A DNA stretch of 64,000 nucleotides from an uncultured Dorea sp. (GTDB taxonomy: Bacteria > Bacillota > Clostridia > Lachnospirales > Lachnospiraceae). The translations under genes and the position numbers were made by a program. The notes beneath the pieces are model-generated. The model saw nothing but the letters and a program-made list of their open reading frames with translations. It was not told where the DNA came from and made no database searches. Shown in pieces: positions 33,848-43,088 of this stretch. How positions within the stretch are numbered: position 1 is the first letter of the stretch; each line of letters begins with the position of its first letter. The stretch is from contig CAJUBG010000002.1 of assembly GCA_910584575.1 (NCBI GenBank), forward strand, positions 6,051 through 70,050, read 5' to 3'.

Positions 33848-34550
33848 AAAATCAAGGGAATTTAAAAAAGTTATTATTTTTATTGTAGAAGGTAATTCTG
33901 ACAAAAAGGCTCTGGAAAAGATTTTTCAGAAAATATATAGGAACAAAGATATTGTTTTTAAATTTACGGATGGGGATATTACAAGTGATGAGAATATGAC
34001 GGGGGCAAAAGCGGTTGAAAAAATATACAATAAAGTAGAGGAATATATGAAGGATAAAAAGTTATTACGACAGCATATTTGGCAAATTGTCCACATTTTT
34101 GATACAGATGGAACGTTTATACCGGATACTGCTGTCGTTAAAGGAGGTACAGCCCAGTTGGTGTATACTCCTACACAGATTTGTTGTAAAAATGTGCAGA
34201 AAATTTTAGAAAGAAACGAGAGAAAAAGTAAGCTAATGGATTATCTGTTGAGATTGAAAGATATTAAAAATATTCCCTATGTAGGATTTTTCATGTCCTC
34301 GAATCTGGACCATGCTTTGTATGACGAGCAAAATCTCAGTCAGGAATTAAAAGGAGAGTATGCAGATGCTTTTTACACCGTATTTTCTGGCAGAGAGGAG
34401 TTATTTATTGATTTTTTAGAAGACGAGGTATCAAATGGAGTTCCGGATTCCTTCCCATCTTCATGGAGGTATATAAAAGATGGATTACATTCTTTAGAAC
34501 GGCATACCAATCTACATATATATTTTAAATTGAATCCCTACAGGCTATAG
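33840..34550 (+). CDS. TOPRIM/RloB-like partner protein
   Basis: This 236-residue protein begins with a strand and IVEGNSDKKALEKIF (Glu17 as the TOPRIM glutamate) and has VHIFDTDGTF (Asp88 and Asp90 as the DxD). These are the acidic residues of TOPRIM nucleases such as AriB, OLD and RloB/AbiLii-type proteins. The C-terminal part (SNLDHALYDEQN; DFLEDEVSNGVPDSFPSSWRYIKDGLHSLERHTNLHIYF) is not assigned. The start at 33840 lies inside the ATPase gene, eight bases after an AGAGGGGA site, so translation is coupled. Its stop is 15 bp before a response regulator start, without a terminator. Confidence 0.7.
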   Translation: MVKKSREFKKVIIFIVEGNSDKKALEKIFQKIYRNKDIVFKFTDGDITSDENMTGAKAVEKIYNKVEEYMKDKKLLRQHIWQIVHIFDTDGTFIPDTAVVKGGTAQLVYTPTQICCKNVQKILERNERKSKLMDYLLRLKDIKNIPYVGFFMSSNLDHALYDEQNLSQELKGEYADAFYTVFSGREELFIDFLEDEVSNGVPDSFPSSWRYIKDGLHSLERHTNLHIYFKLNPYRL

Positions 34551-34565
34551 GGAGAGGTTATGGTT

Positions 34566-35246
34566 ATGAATGAAAAGAAACGAATATTAATCGCAGACGA
34601 TGAGCCGGGAATTATCCAACTGCTGAAGGACTATTTTGAAATCCAGGATTACCAGGTGATAGAGGCAAAGAACGGTCTGGAGGTCTTAGGGCAGCTTAAC
34701 AGGCAGCCGGATCTGATACTTCTGGACGTAAATATGCCCATGCTGGACGGGTTCGAGGTATGTGAGCGTATCCGCGCCCACATCTCCTGTCCAATTCTGT
34801 TCCTGACGGCGAAGATTGAGGAGTCAGATAGGATTCGCGGGCTCATGCTGGGCGGGGACGACTATATCCTGAAGCCCTTCAGCATAGATGAACTGGGAGC
34901 CAGAGTGGAGGCTCATCTTCGGAGAGAGGAACGTAAGAAAACCGACGGGGCTGTGAAGATATTTGACCGGCTGGCAGTCCATTATGGAGAACGGTGCGTG
35001 TATTATGACGAACATCCCCTTGGACTTACTAAGACGGAGTATGGGCTGGTGGAAATATTGTCGCTAAACGCAGGACAGGTGTTCAGCAAGGAGCAGTTGT
35101 ATGAGAAAGCCCGTGGATTTGACGGGTGCGCTGACAGCAGCATTGTGATGGAGCATATCCGCAGGGTAAGGAGTAAGATTGGAAAGTATACGGACCATAC
35201 GTATATAGAGACGGTTTGGGGAGTGGGCTACCGATGGATTGGTTAG
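34566..35246 (+). CDS. OmpR/PhoB-family response regulator
   Basis: This 226-residue regulator has a receiver domain (DDEPG near 11-15; phosphoacceptor Asp54 in LILLDVNMPMLDG; YILKPFSIDEL) and a C-terminal winged helix (LTKTEYGLVEILSLN; IVMEHIRRVRSKIG; VWGVGYRW). I prefer the ATG at 34566, eight bases after GGGAGAGG; the ATG at 34560 is too close. It begins only 15 bp after the TOPRIM gene. It overlaps its kinase gene by 13 bp. The ABC genes downstream are the likely target. Confidence 0.92.
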   Translation: MNEKKRILIADDEPGIIQLLKDYFEIQDYQVIEAKNGLEVLGQLNRQPDLILLDVNMPMLDGFEVCERIRAHISCPILFLTAKIEESDRIRGLMLGGDDYILKPFSIDELGARVEAHLRREERKKTDGAVKIFDRLAVHYGERCVYYDEHPLGLTKTEYGLVEILSLNAGQVFSKEQLYEKARGFDGCADSSIVMEHIRRVRSKIGKYTDHTYIETVWGVGYRWIG

Positions 35247-36481
35247 AGGAAAAGATAGAAGGATTATCGAAATATATACGGAATCTGTCCTTTCGCAAGG
35301 CGATGATTGCATATATCCTGACGCTGGCAGCAGTCGTGCTTCTGCTTTCTTATCTGACGATGGTTCTGTGCTGGCAGATGGAGGCGGAGGAATGGGCAAA
35401 GTATGAGGAGGGCGGCCTTTTGGACATGATTTACTGGAAGGAGTCTTTCTTTGGATATGATTATAGATTTGAGAAAAGGACAAATATTACAGATAAGCTT
35501 CGGTTTCTGCAATTTGTGAGGAGGTGGTGTCCCTATTTCTATGCATTTGCAGGGATGATCGTAACGATATGTATCTTTTACCGGAAACGGCTGGCATTGC
35601 CCCTTAAAATTTTAGAGAACAGCGTAGAACGGATTCGAGGAAATGACCTTGACTTTCATGTGCATTATGACAGTGAGGATGAGTTGGGGAGCCTCTGCGA
35701 CTCTGTGGAGGATATGCGGCTTGAACTGGTGCGGGGCAAGGAAGAAATGTGGCGGCTGGTGGAGAGACAAAAGGAGTTAAACGCCGCGTTTGCCCATGAC
35801 CTGCGGACTCCCCTTACGGTGCTTCGGGGCTATACGGATTTCCTTGCCCGCTATATTCCAGAGGGGAAGATTAGCGAGGAGAAGATGGAGGATACGTTGG
35901 CGCTTATGTCCAGCCATCTGAAGCGGCTGGAGGATTACAGCCGTACCATGAAAGGGATTCGCAGTATTGACGAGGTGCCGTTTTCGCCGGAATGGGTGGG
36001 GCTTCGCAGTATTGAGAAGAAGATTAAAGAAGTGGTATTTGCACTGAACCAGGTAGGGGATGTGAAGATTAGTTATGAAGGAGGCTTCGGAGGAAATGTT
36101 GATGGGCTGCGCATAGAAGCGGACGACAATATTATCATGGAGGTTCTGGAAAATCTGCTCTCAAATGCGATTCGCTATGCCAGAGAGGAGATTGAAGTTC
36201 TGTCTGATTATGACGGGGAGAAGATGGAATTCCTGCTGACTGTCAGGGACGATGGGGTAGGATTTTCAAACGAACAGTTGGAGAAGGCGTTAGAGCCCTA
36301 TCATAAGGAATATGAAAGCGCAGAGATGGACGAGCATTTTGGGATTGGACTGCATATCTGCAGGGAGTTTTGTAAGAAGCATGGAGGGACGCTTAATGCC
36401 GCCAACAGTATCAGGGGAGGGGCGGTGGTGACGGCATCGTTTTTTGCCTCTATATTTGGAGAAAATTCAATAGATCCTTAG
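35234..36481 (+). CDS. Sensor histidine kinase
   Basis: This 415-residue kinase has two membrane segments (about residues 24-46 and 99-116) with a short outside loop of about 50 residues, then a HAMP linker (PLKILENSVERIRGNDLDFHV), AFAHDLRTPLT with His188, an N box LENLLSNAIRYA, and a G box with DDGVGFSNEQLEKALEPYHK and FGIGLHICRE. The short sensor loop is typical of kinases that watch an adjacent ABC exporter or membrane stress, as in peptide-antibiotic sensing. The start at 35234 is inside the regulator gene (13-bp overlap). Confidence 0.92.
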   Translation: MDWLEEKIEGLSKYIRNLSFRKAMIAYILTLAAVVLLLSYLTMVLCWQMEAEEWAKYEEGGLLDMIYWKESFFGYDYRFEKRTNITDKLRFLQFVRRWCPYFYAFAGMIVTICIFYRKRLALPLKILENSVERIRGNDLDFHVHYDSEDELGSLCDSVEDMRLELVRGKEEMWRLVERQKELNAAFAHDLRTPLTVLRGYTDFLARYIPEGKISEEKMEDTLALMSSHLKRLEDYSRTMKGIRSIDEVPFSPEWVGLRSIEKKIKEVVFALNQVGDVKISYEGGFGGNVDGLRIEADDNIIMEVLENLLSNAIRYAREEIEVLSDYDGEKMEFLLTVRDDGVGFSNEQLEKALEPYHKEYESAEMDEHFGIGLHICREFCKKHGGTLNAANSIRGGAVVTASFFASIFGENSIDP

Positions 36482-36522
36482 TGATTCTTAATTTTTTGTA
36501 GAGAAAATATAGGGATTTACGC

Positions 36523-36541
36523 TTTAAGATATACCTAAGAT
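36523..36541 (+). promoter_or_regulatory. TTTAAGAT/CCTAAGAT direct repeat upstream of the ABC operon
   Basis: TTTAAGAT at 36523-36530 and CCTAAGAT at 36534-36541 are 11 bp apart, the spacing of PhoB/OmpR-type sites, 32 bp before the ABC gene start. They resemble the TTAAGA repeats at 27081-27130. Confidence 0.45.
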
Positions 36542-36572
36542 AACAAAGAGCAAGTTTGAAAGGAAGATGCGT

Positions 36573-37457
36573 ATGTCCACTACAATTAAAATCAGGAATC
36601 TGAATCAATATTATGGAAAAAAACAGGCGCTAAAAGACATCAACCTCAGGATAGAAACAGGCATGTTTGGGCTTCTGGGGAGAAACGGCGCCGGAAAGAC
36701 CACGCTGATGAAGGTAATCGCAACCCTTCTGCCTGTATCAGAAGGAGAGGTGTCTGTGTGCAAAAGAAGCACTCAGCATCCCCAGGAGGTCAGGAAGATT
36801 GTAGGGTATCTCCCACAGGATTTTTCCATGTACCCCAACATGACCATATATGAGGCTATGGATTATCTGGGAGTGCTGTCGGGACTTAGTAAGGCAGAAA
36901 GAAAGCAAAGGATTCCCGCACTTTTGGAACGGGTGAATTTACAGAATGACCGAAGGAAGAAGGTGAAGGCACTATCCGGCGGAATGAAACGGCGGCTCGG
37001 CATTGCGCAGGCAATTCTCCATAATCCGAAGGTGCTGATTGTGGATGAACCCACGGCAGGCTTAGACCCTGAGGAACGGGTACGTTTCCGTAACCTTTTG
37101 TGTGAAATTGCAGAAGACCGGATTGTCATTCTGTCCACCCATATCGTAGGCGATATTGAGGCCACCTGTGAGGATATCGCGGTACTGGATGAGGGAAGCG
37201 TCATTTACCAGGGGACGGTGACAGAGCTGCTTCAAATGACAGAGGGAAAGGTATTCTCTGCGGAAATCAGCAAGAGAGAGCTTGAGCTTCTGAAAAAGGA
37301 TTATATCGTGACCAGTATGCTCACCCTTGGAAATAATGTGATGGCGCGTTTCCTTGCGGACGAGAAGCCCTTTGCATCGGCAAAGCTCTGTGATGCCGGA
37401 GTGGAGGATGCATACATGTATCTGATGCATATGGAGAGGGGTGGCCGTGGATGTTAG
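36573..37457 (+). CDS. ABC transporter ATP-binding protein (BcrA-like)
   Basis: This 294-residue protein has Walker A GRNGAGKTT, Q-loop GYLPQDFSMYPNMT, signature LSGGMKRRLGIAQ, Walker B VLIVDEPTAGLDPEE and the switch His in LSTHIVGDIE. The C-terminal 70 residues form the extra domain seen in BcrA-type ATPases. These energise export of antimicrobial peptides or lipids, or act as self-protection. It opens an operon with two permease genes, overlapping the first by 7 bp. The start at 36573 is eight bases after AAAGGA. Confidence 0.93.
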   Translation: MSTTIKIRNLNQYYGKKQALKDINLRIETGMFGLLGRNGAGKTTLMKVIATLLPVSEGEVSVCKRSTQHPQEVRKIVGYLPQDFSMYPNMTIYEAMDYLGVLSGLSKAERKQRIPALLERVNLQNDRRKKVKALSGGMKRRLGIAQAILHNPKVLIVDEPTAGLDPEERVRFRNLLCEIAEDRIVILSTHIVGDIEATCEDIAVLDEGSVIYQGTVTELLQMTEGKVFSAEISKRELELLKKDYIVTSMLTLGNNVMARFLADEKPFASAKLCDAGVEDAYMYLMHMERGGRGC

Positions 37458-38746
37458 GACAGTTATTTGTAAAAGAGTGCAAGCAGACGGTAAGGAGTCT
37501 GATATATTGGGCCATTGTTCTGGTTCTGATTTTCGATTTTTCATCGCAGCTTGGCGACATGTCGATTAAAACGAAACCAGAGCCAGGGCAGGAGGAGTAT
37601 GGTACGAAGCCTAGCGACGATCCGGATTTGATTATGAAAAGTACGTTGGGGAATCTGATGGAAGAATATGTTCGGGAGAGCTATACTACTTATCCTATTG
37701 GCTTTTATAAGAGTGTGACATTGAATCAAGAGGATGACCAGAGAATTGGCGAAATTCTGAAAGAAACCACGGGAATCGCTGACAGGGAAGCGGCAGAAAA
37801 GGTGATGGAGGAATGGTATGCCGCCCAGGAGTCTGAAAATATGGACAAAGGAGATTCTGAGGGTTCGGATGGGTCGGGTATGGCTCCGGTTTACCTGAAG
37901 CCGCTTGAGGCAGAACCGGCAGAAGGGCTGACTTACGAGCGATTTGGCGAGCTTATGGATGAGGCAGACGATATCTTAGGCGGAGGGTCTGATTATAGTA
38001 AAGAGTCTCGGAATAAGAGCGCCCGGATACCTATGACCTATGAGGAGGCCCTTGAGGAATATGACCATCTAATCGAAGATGACCGGCTGACCGGAGGGTA
38101 CGCGAGACTATTTTCTGACTATATGGTAATCTTTCTGGGGATACTGCCTGTTTTCCTGGCGGTGACGCGGGGATTGCGGGACAGACGGGCGATGATGCAG
38201 GAATTAATCTATACGCGGAAATGTTCGTCATTTACCATTATGGCAAGCCGCTATCTGTCCATGGTGGCGATGCTGACCCTTCCTGTGCTTGTACTGTCGT
38301 TGATTCCGTTGTCTAAATGCCTGGGATATGCAAAGAGTGCAGGAATTGCCGTGGATATGCTGGCGTTTGTCAAATACGTGCTCGGCTGGCAGGTACCTAC
38401 GATTATGGCGGTAACGGCTGTGGGAATGTTCTTTACGGAGTTGACGGATACAGCAGCAGCGGTTCTGGTACAGGGCGCATGGTGGTTTATGGCTGTATTT
38501 GGCGGTATCGGTGATCTGGGAGGAGGCAGCTATGGCTGGAATCTGGTGCCCAGGCATAATTCGGCGCTGAATTGGCAGGGATACCATGACGGGTTTGAAA
38601 AGCTTCTGTCAAATCGAATTTTATATACCGTTATAGCGTTGGTTTTGGTGGCTTTGACGGCATTGGTTTATACGCAGAAAAGGAAAGGAAGGTTACAGCT
38701 TCGTGGAAAGATATTTGCAAATCGAAAAAATAAATCTGAAGTATAA
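37451..38746 (+). CDS. ABC transporter permease with large extracytoplasmic domain
   Basis: This 431-residue protein begins with LFVKECKQTVRSLIYWAIVLVLIF, one membrane segment, then an outside region of about 190 residues rich in Glu, Asp and Ser (GLTYERFGELMDEADDILGGG), and then five or so membrane segments to the C terminus. This layout is that of ABC-2-like permeases linked with BcrA-type ATPases. The outside domain may bind a peptide ligand. The next permease gene starts 44 bp before this stop codon. Confidence 0.8.
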   Translation: MLGQLFVKECKQTVRSLIYWAIVLVLIFDFSSQLGDMSIKTKPEPGQEEYGTKPSDDPDLIMKSTLGNLMEEYVRESYTTYPIGFYKSVTLNQEDDQRIGEILKETTGIADREAAEKVMEEWYAAQESENMDKGDSEGSDGSGMAPVYLKPLEAEPAEGLTYERFGELMDEADDILGGGSDYSKESRNKSARIPMTYEEALEEYDHLIEDDRLTGGYARLFSDYMVIFLGILPVFLAVTRGLRDRRAMMQELIYTRKCSSFTIMASRYLSMVAMLTLPVLVLSLIPLSKCLGYAKSAGIAVDMLAFVKYVLGWQVPTIMAVTAVGMFFTELTDTAAAVLVQGAWWFMAVFGGIGDLGGGSYGWNLVPRHNSALNWQGYHDGFEKLLSNRILYTVIALVLVALTALVYTQKRKGRLQLRGKIFANRKNKSEV

Positions 38747-39326
38747 TATACCGCTGCACATCTTAATCAGTGTCTTGATGCTTCTGGCTTCGCCGCTTCT
38801 TTTAGGGGTGGCGAACCTTGGGGCGCAGGATACGGCGAAGGTGTTGGAAATGTATGCGGCGCTGATTGGGATTGTGCTGCTGCCTCCGGTTTTTCTGCCT
38901 GAACAGGATCATGATATTCGGGACCTGGTGTATACGAAGTATGTGAACGGGGCTTTGGTTTACCTGGTGCGGATATTGGGGAATGTGCTGCTTCTGGCGT
39001 TATTGCTTGGGGTGTATGTGGGGATGCTTAAGTACCAGGGGTGTGAGTTTCCGGTGATAAAGTATTTCTTCGGGACGTTAGCGGAAATGCTGTTCATGGG
39101 TGGTCTGGGGCTTTGCTTTTACGGGCTTTGTGATAATCTGGTGATTGGGTATATGGCGCCGATCGTGTATTATATTGCGGCTATGGGAAGCGGGCAGAAG
39201 CTGCTTAAGATGTTTTATCCCTTTTCCATGATGCTTGGGAGTTATAAGGAGAAGGGAGTGCTGGCTTGGGGGGCTGTGGCGCTGATTGGCGCGGGGGTAT
39301 GGCTTCGGTGCAGGAGGAAAGGGTAG
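38703..39326 (+). CDS. ABC transporter permease, short
   Basis: This 207-residue protein has about six membrane segments and hardly any outside loops. It probably pairs with the larger permease to form a heteromeric channel. A GTG start at 38703, after a purine-rich AAGGAAGG some 15 bases upstream, overlaps the previous gene by 44 bp. An alternative start could lie further downstream. The operon ends here; no clear terminator follows. Confidence 0.7.
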   Translation: MERYLQIEKINLKYNIPLHILISVLMLLASPLLLGVANLGAQDTAKVLEMYAALIGIVLLPPVFLPEQDHDIRDLVYTKYVNGALVYLVRILGNVLLLALLLGVYVGMLKYQGCEFPVIKYFFGTLAEMLFMGGLGLCFYGLCDNLVIGYMAPIVYYIAAMGSGQKLLKMFYPFSMMLGSYKEKGVLAWGAVALIGAGVWLRCRRKG

Positions 39327-39350
39327 GAGTGGTAATTTAAGAAAAAAAGG

Positions 39351-39379
39351 TAGAAAAATGTCGTATTTTATGCTAAACT
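39351..39379 (+). promoter_or_regulatory. Weak promoter candidate of the HEXXH-FRG operon
   Basis: TAGAAA at 39351-39356, 17-bp spacer, TAAACT at 39374-39379 preceded by TGC. Downstream, AAAGAGAG-GGGA-CTCTCTTT (39406-39425) forms an 8-bp hairpin in the leader, with a T-run 12 bases later; it could act as a terminator or leader control element. Confidence 0.4.
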
Positions 39380-39503
39380 GATATTGGTTGATCAAGGTAA
39401 GGATAAAAGAGAGGGGACTCTCTTTGATTCTTGCCGCTTTTTTATATTGATGGAAAAAATATCGACAAAAAGAATAAAAGGTTTGGCGGGAGAGAGGATA
39501 ACA

Positions 39504-42500
39504 ATGAATTCGGAGGTTAGATTAATACGGCTTTGCAGGAGAACGAACGATGGAGGGGTACAAGATATCAGTGAGTCGCAGCAATATTTATCGACAGACT
39601 ATTTTGATGTACTTCACAGTGTCAAAAAGGAACTGTGGGATGACTTTGATTCTATCATGGGAATTGGCGACAATGGACAGCAGAATATAAATGAAATAGC
39701 AATACAGAGTTATACATTGTATTGCGATGGACAGACAATTGACAAATACGGAAATCGAAAATCTTACGGAGATCCGTTTGATGATGCAGCAGGGATAGAT
39801 AAGCCATTTTTAAGTATGATACAGGTACATATTTCTCCGGAGATTGTAGCCAGACTTAAGTCGGAACATTCTGAATCTGCTTATGGATTTTATACAGACA
39901 TAGAGAATGATATTCATGAAATTTTAAATGATTTTATGGAAAAATATTCGGATTCGATTTGTTATAAAGTCTACAGGCTTTTATCAACAGGAGATTTTGA
40001 TATAGTCATTAGAAGCCGGCTGCCAGAGGCATCCTATGAAATTTCGACAGCGTTGCGAAAACGCTATGTTTGTACATGTAATAATGAGGATGCAGTTCAG
40101 GAAAAGATTGTATTATATAAAACATATACATTATTAACTATGGCGCACAATGTCATCAATACAGGTGAAGATGAAGAAGATTTTAGTTTTTCAGAAGGGA
40201 ATCAGTTTGTAATTCGATGTTGTTATTCTAATAAATATTGGAGTGAGAAGCAAAAAGTTGATGATTTTTGGAAGAACAAAAAAGGATATTCTGATATAAA
40301 GATTTATAGTCTGAATGGAAGATATGATTTTACAGTTTATTTAAAAGAGAAGGAGTTTAGAGAAGTTTTTCCGTATATTATTCAATATAAGAGCATTAAT
40401 TTGAATGCCGACATTCATAAGCTTGAATGCAAAGATATTGATTACAAAGACGCTGATAAGGTGAAATATTTAATATATTTAATGAAGTATGGGTATCTTT
40501 CTTATGTTAATGAGAGATATCTTTTGGAACACAGAAAAATACATGTTAATGAGAATGACAAAAGTAAATTGCCTATGGTAGAAAAGCAAGATTTTGTAGC
40601 AGATTGCAATATTCAAGATTATCAATATATGGAGGAATTATATGACAATGCTTTTGGGAGGATATATGCACTTTGTACAAACCGAAAAAAACTGATTCAC
40701 TATATGGAATTACTCCATAAGATTATCCATTTATGCCAGACAATTAACCAATTATCAGATACTCGGATTAGCGTATCGGTACTTTTGGAATTGACGAAAA
40801 TTGTGTTAAATTCTGTGATTTGTTATATAGAATATATGGATTATGAGGAAGATTCTGAATCGGATATATTAGGCTTAGTAGAAGAATATCTGAGGGAATC
40901 AGTAGGGGCTTTAGATGCGTATTCCCGATATATCAGGAATAATAATCTGCAGTCTTTACAGACTCCCAATTATAATATTGAGTCTAATACAAGTATGGAA
41001 AAAGTATTAATTGCGCTTAGTGAATATGCATATATATTTATTAGAAATTATATGAATTGTAAGATTACTGTACAAGAACATCTTGGACTGACGGAAAAAG
41101 AGTATATTCCAATCGTGGTTCCTAATCTGGGAAAAGATAAGGTTACTGTAGAGGTAATGTTTCCTGAGTGGAATATATACGGATATCAGAAGGACTTGAA
41201 GCAGGCCAGAAAGTATTTAATGATTATTACTTGCCCTACGGTGAAGGAGATGGGAAATGTACCGGTTATTATGACTTCGCTTTTGCATGAAATTGCTCAT
41301 CAGTTTCGCTATGAGAAACGTGAAGTCAGAAATAGGACGATATTAAGATATACATTGCAAGATTTTTTTGAAATTATTTCAGATGGTATTATCAATAAAT
41401 TTGAAGAAATAAAAAGTAATACCGAAGTAAGAATAGATTTGACAGTCCTTTTACGCGATGCATTACTGGAAGAATTTTTGGGAGAGTGGTTGAGTGAGGT
41501 ACGTAAACTAGATAAAGGATCAGAAGGGATTGATTTTATAAATTCCAATTGGGATGTGCCTTTGGTTTATTATGAGGAATGTATTTGGAACAGTATGGAA
41601 ATGTTCCTTGAAAGATGGGATGATTCGGTAGATATCCCTGTACATGTGAATCAGTTTGTAAGACGGATTCTTCAATACGTTCAAGTTGATGGACAAGTAA
41701 TTAAAGAGCAGTTGAAAAAGATTGAAAAGAGCCTGGAAGGTCTTTCGGGAGATGAAATTTCTGTAGAAGAATGGCAATTATGTAATGAACAACTTAAGGA
41801 TGGTATTATTTGGCTTTATATAGAAGGCGTTGCAGAACTTTTGCCAAAAGATATGTACTTGGAGTGGCTGGAAGATTGGCGTAAGATATTAGAAGAAAAG
41901 CAATATGGAATTTGGGATATATTAACAGATGATATTTATCCTGATGAGAGTCAGGATGAAAATAAAGATGCAGTAATAGATATGCAGAAAGCTGCGATAG
42001 AGATCTGGCAATTCCTTACAAAACAGGAGGGAGGGCAATATAGACAGATTGCATATAATAAGATACAAGAAAAATATGCAAAATCAGTATACAAGAATAT
42101 ATGTGAAAAATGGAAAAACAATTGTAAGGAAGGAATGGAGGAACTTTCGGAGAACATATTCAAAAAACAGTTTTTGAATGAAGTTGGCAGACATTTTGGT
42201 ATAGATTATATTACACACGGTAATGAAAAAATCTTTATTAAAATTTTAAATGAAAATATAAATAACAGAAAGCCTGAGGCATTAGACAAAATACGAACGG
42301 ATATAGAGTTATACAGGGAAGAAACTGCGGATATGTTTATGTGTAGTATGATGTCATTAACTGCGGTTGGTTATATCAACCTAATTGCAAGTGAGGTCAA
42401 TATTGAAGGACAAATATCCGCAGCGGATTTACAAAGATGCATACGTGTGATTGCGGTTTTATGGTGTGAGATAGATGTTGGCAAGTTTGATGAGTTTTTT

Positions 42501-43088
42501 GAATCTTATCAATTACTATGTACAGACATTTTTTGTAAGATACGGGATTATATGAATAGATTATTGGAATATTATAATATGGAATGTTGGACTTGTCCGA
42601 TTATGAAATGGTCAAGAGACCGATCAGGAGTTTTAACCAATCAGTTTTCCACCCAAGTAAATGAATGTTTGCACTATGCTCAAGATAAATTTAAGGAAAA
42701 AGATAATGAATGTATAAAAAATTTGAATCATGCCGTCACAATGTTGAATATAATCTATAATATGGTTATAATCGGGGAGTCTGTTTTAGTTAAATTATAT
42801 GGAGACGCAGAAAAAGCCGATAGCAATGAAAATATTTTAAAAGATGACTATATACGGGGCAGAGAATTTTTGAAAAGGTTTCAGGAAGGCGAGAAAGAGA
42901 AGAAAATAGAGTTTTTGGAAGAAAAACTTAAACAGATTGCAAGTATAATAAATGAACCTTGGAAGAAGTTTGAGAATGGCTACAAGGCAGAAGTAAATAA
43001 GGAAATTATTGAATTTCTGCTTAGTATGTATTATGAAAATAAACGGCGGAATGCATGGGAAAGAAAGGAATATAAAGGTGGAAAGTAA
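39504..43088 (+). CDS. Large protein with HEXXH metalloprotease motif, unknown family
   Basis: This 1194-residue protein has no membrane segment or signal peptide. I do not recognise a named family. TSLLHEIAHQFRYEKREVR carries HEIAH at residues 595-599, the zinc-protease pattern (two His and a Glu). A third ligand could be in DFFEIISDGI about 25 residues later, or in REETADMF (Glu940, followed by Ala-Asp), a pattern like the glutamate ligand in gluzincins. The N-terminal third has two similar beta motifs, GDFDIVIRS (163-171) and GRYDFTVYL (272-280). The rest is helical and Lys/Glu-rich. Very AT-rich. GGGAGAGAGGATAAC before ATG at 39504 fixes the start; upstream frame lacks a ribosome site. 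It overlaps the FRG gene. Confidence 0.7.
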   Translation: MNSEVRLIRLCRRTNDGGVQDISESQQYLSTDYFDVLHSVKKELWDDFDSIMGIGDNGQQNINEIAIQSYTLYCDGQTIDKYGNRKSYGDPFDDAAGIDKPFLSMIQVHISPEIVARLKSEHSESAYGFYTDIENDIHEILNDFMEKYSDSICYKVYRLLSTGDFDIVIRSRLPEASYEISTALRKRYVCTCNNEDAVQEKIVLYKTYTLLTMAHNVINTGEDEEDFSFSEGNQFVIRCCYSNKYWSEKQKVDDFWKNKKGYSDIKIYSLNGRYDFTVYLKEKEFREVFPYIIQYKSINLNADIHKLECKDIDYKDADKVKYLIYLMKYGYLSYVNERYLLEHRKIHVNENDKSKLPMVEKQDFVADCNIQDYQYMEELYDNAFGRIYALCTNRKKLIHYMELLHKIIHLCQTINQLSDTRISVSVLLELTKIVLNSVICYIEYMDYEEDSESDILGLVEEYLRESVGALDAYSRYIRNNNLQSLQTPNYNIESNTSMEKVLIALSEYAYIFIRNYMNCKITVQEHLGLTEKEYIPIVVPNLGKDKVTVEVMFPEWNIYGYQKDLKQARKYLMIITCPTVKEMGNVPVIMTSLLHEIAHQFRYEKREVRNRTILRYTLQDFFEIISDGIINKFEEIKSNTEVRIDLTVLLRDALLEEFLGEWLSEVRKLDKGSEGIDFINSNWDVPLVYYEECIWNSMEMFLERWDDSVDIPVHVNQFVRRILQYVQVDGQVIKEQLKKIEKSLEGLSGDEISVEEWQLCNEQLKDGIIWLYIEGVAELLPKDMYLEWLEDWRKILEEKQYGIWDILTDDIYPDESQDENKDAVIDMQKAAIEIWQFLTKQEGGQYRQIAYNKIQEKYAKSVYKNICEKWKNNCKEGMEELSENIFKKQFLNEVGRHFGIDYITHGNEKIFIKILNENINNRKPEALDKIRTDIELYREETADMFMCSMMSLTAVGYINLIASEVNIEGQISAADLQRCIRVIAVLWCEIDVGKFDEFFESYQLLCTDIFCKIRDYMNRLLEYYNMECWTCPIMKWSRDRSGVLTNQFSTQVNECLHYAQDKFKEKDNECIKNLNHAVTMLNIIYNMVIIGESVLVKLYGDAEKADSNENILKDDYIRGREFLKRFQEGEKEKKIEFLEEKLKQIASIINEPWKKFENGYKAEVNKEIIEFLLSMYYENKRRNAWERKEYKGGK

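Noticed and set aside
36567..39326. Lantibiotic biosynthesis cluster around the ABC exporter
   Set aside because: No precursor peptide or modification enzyme is nearby; only exporter and two-component genes are present.
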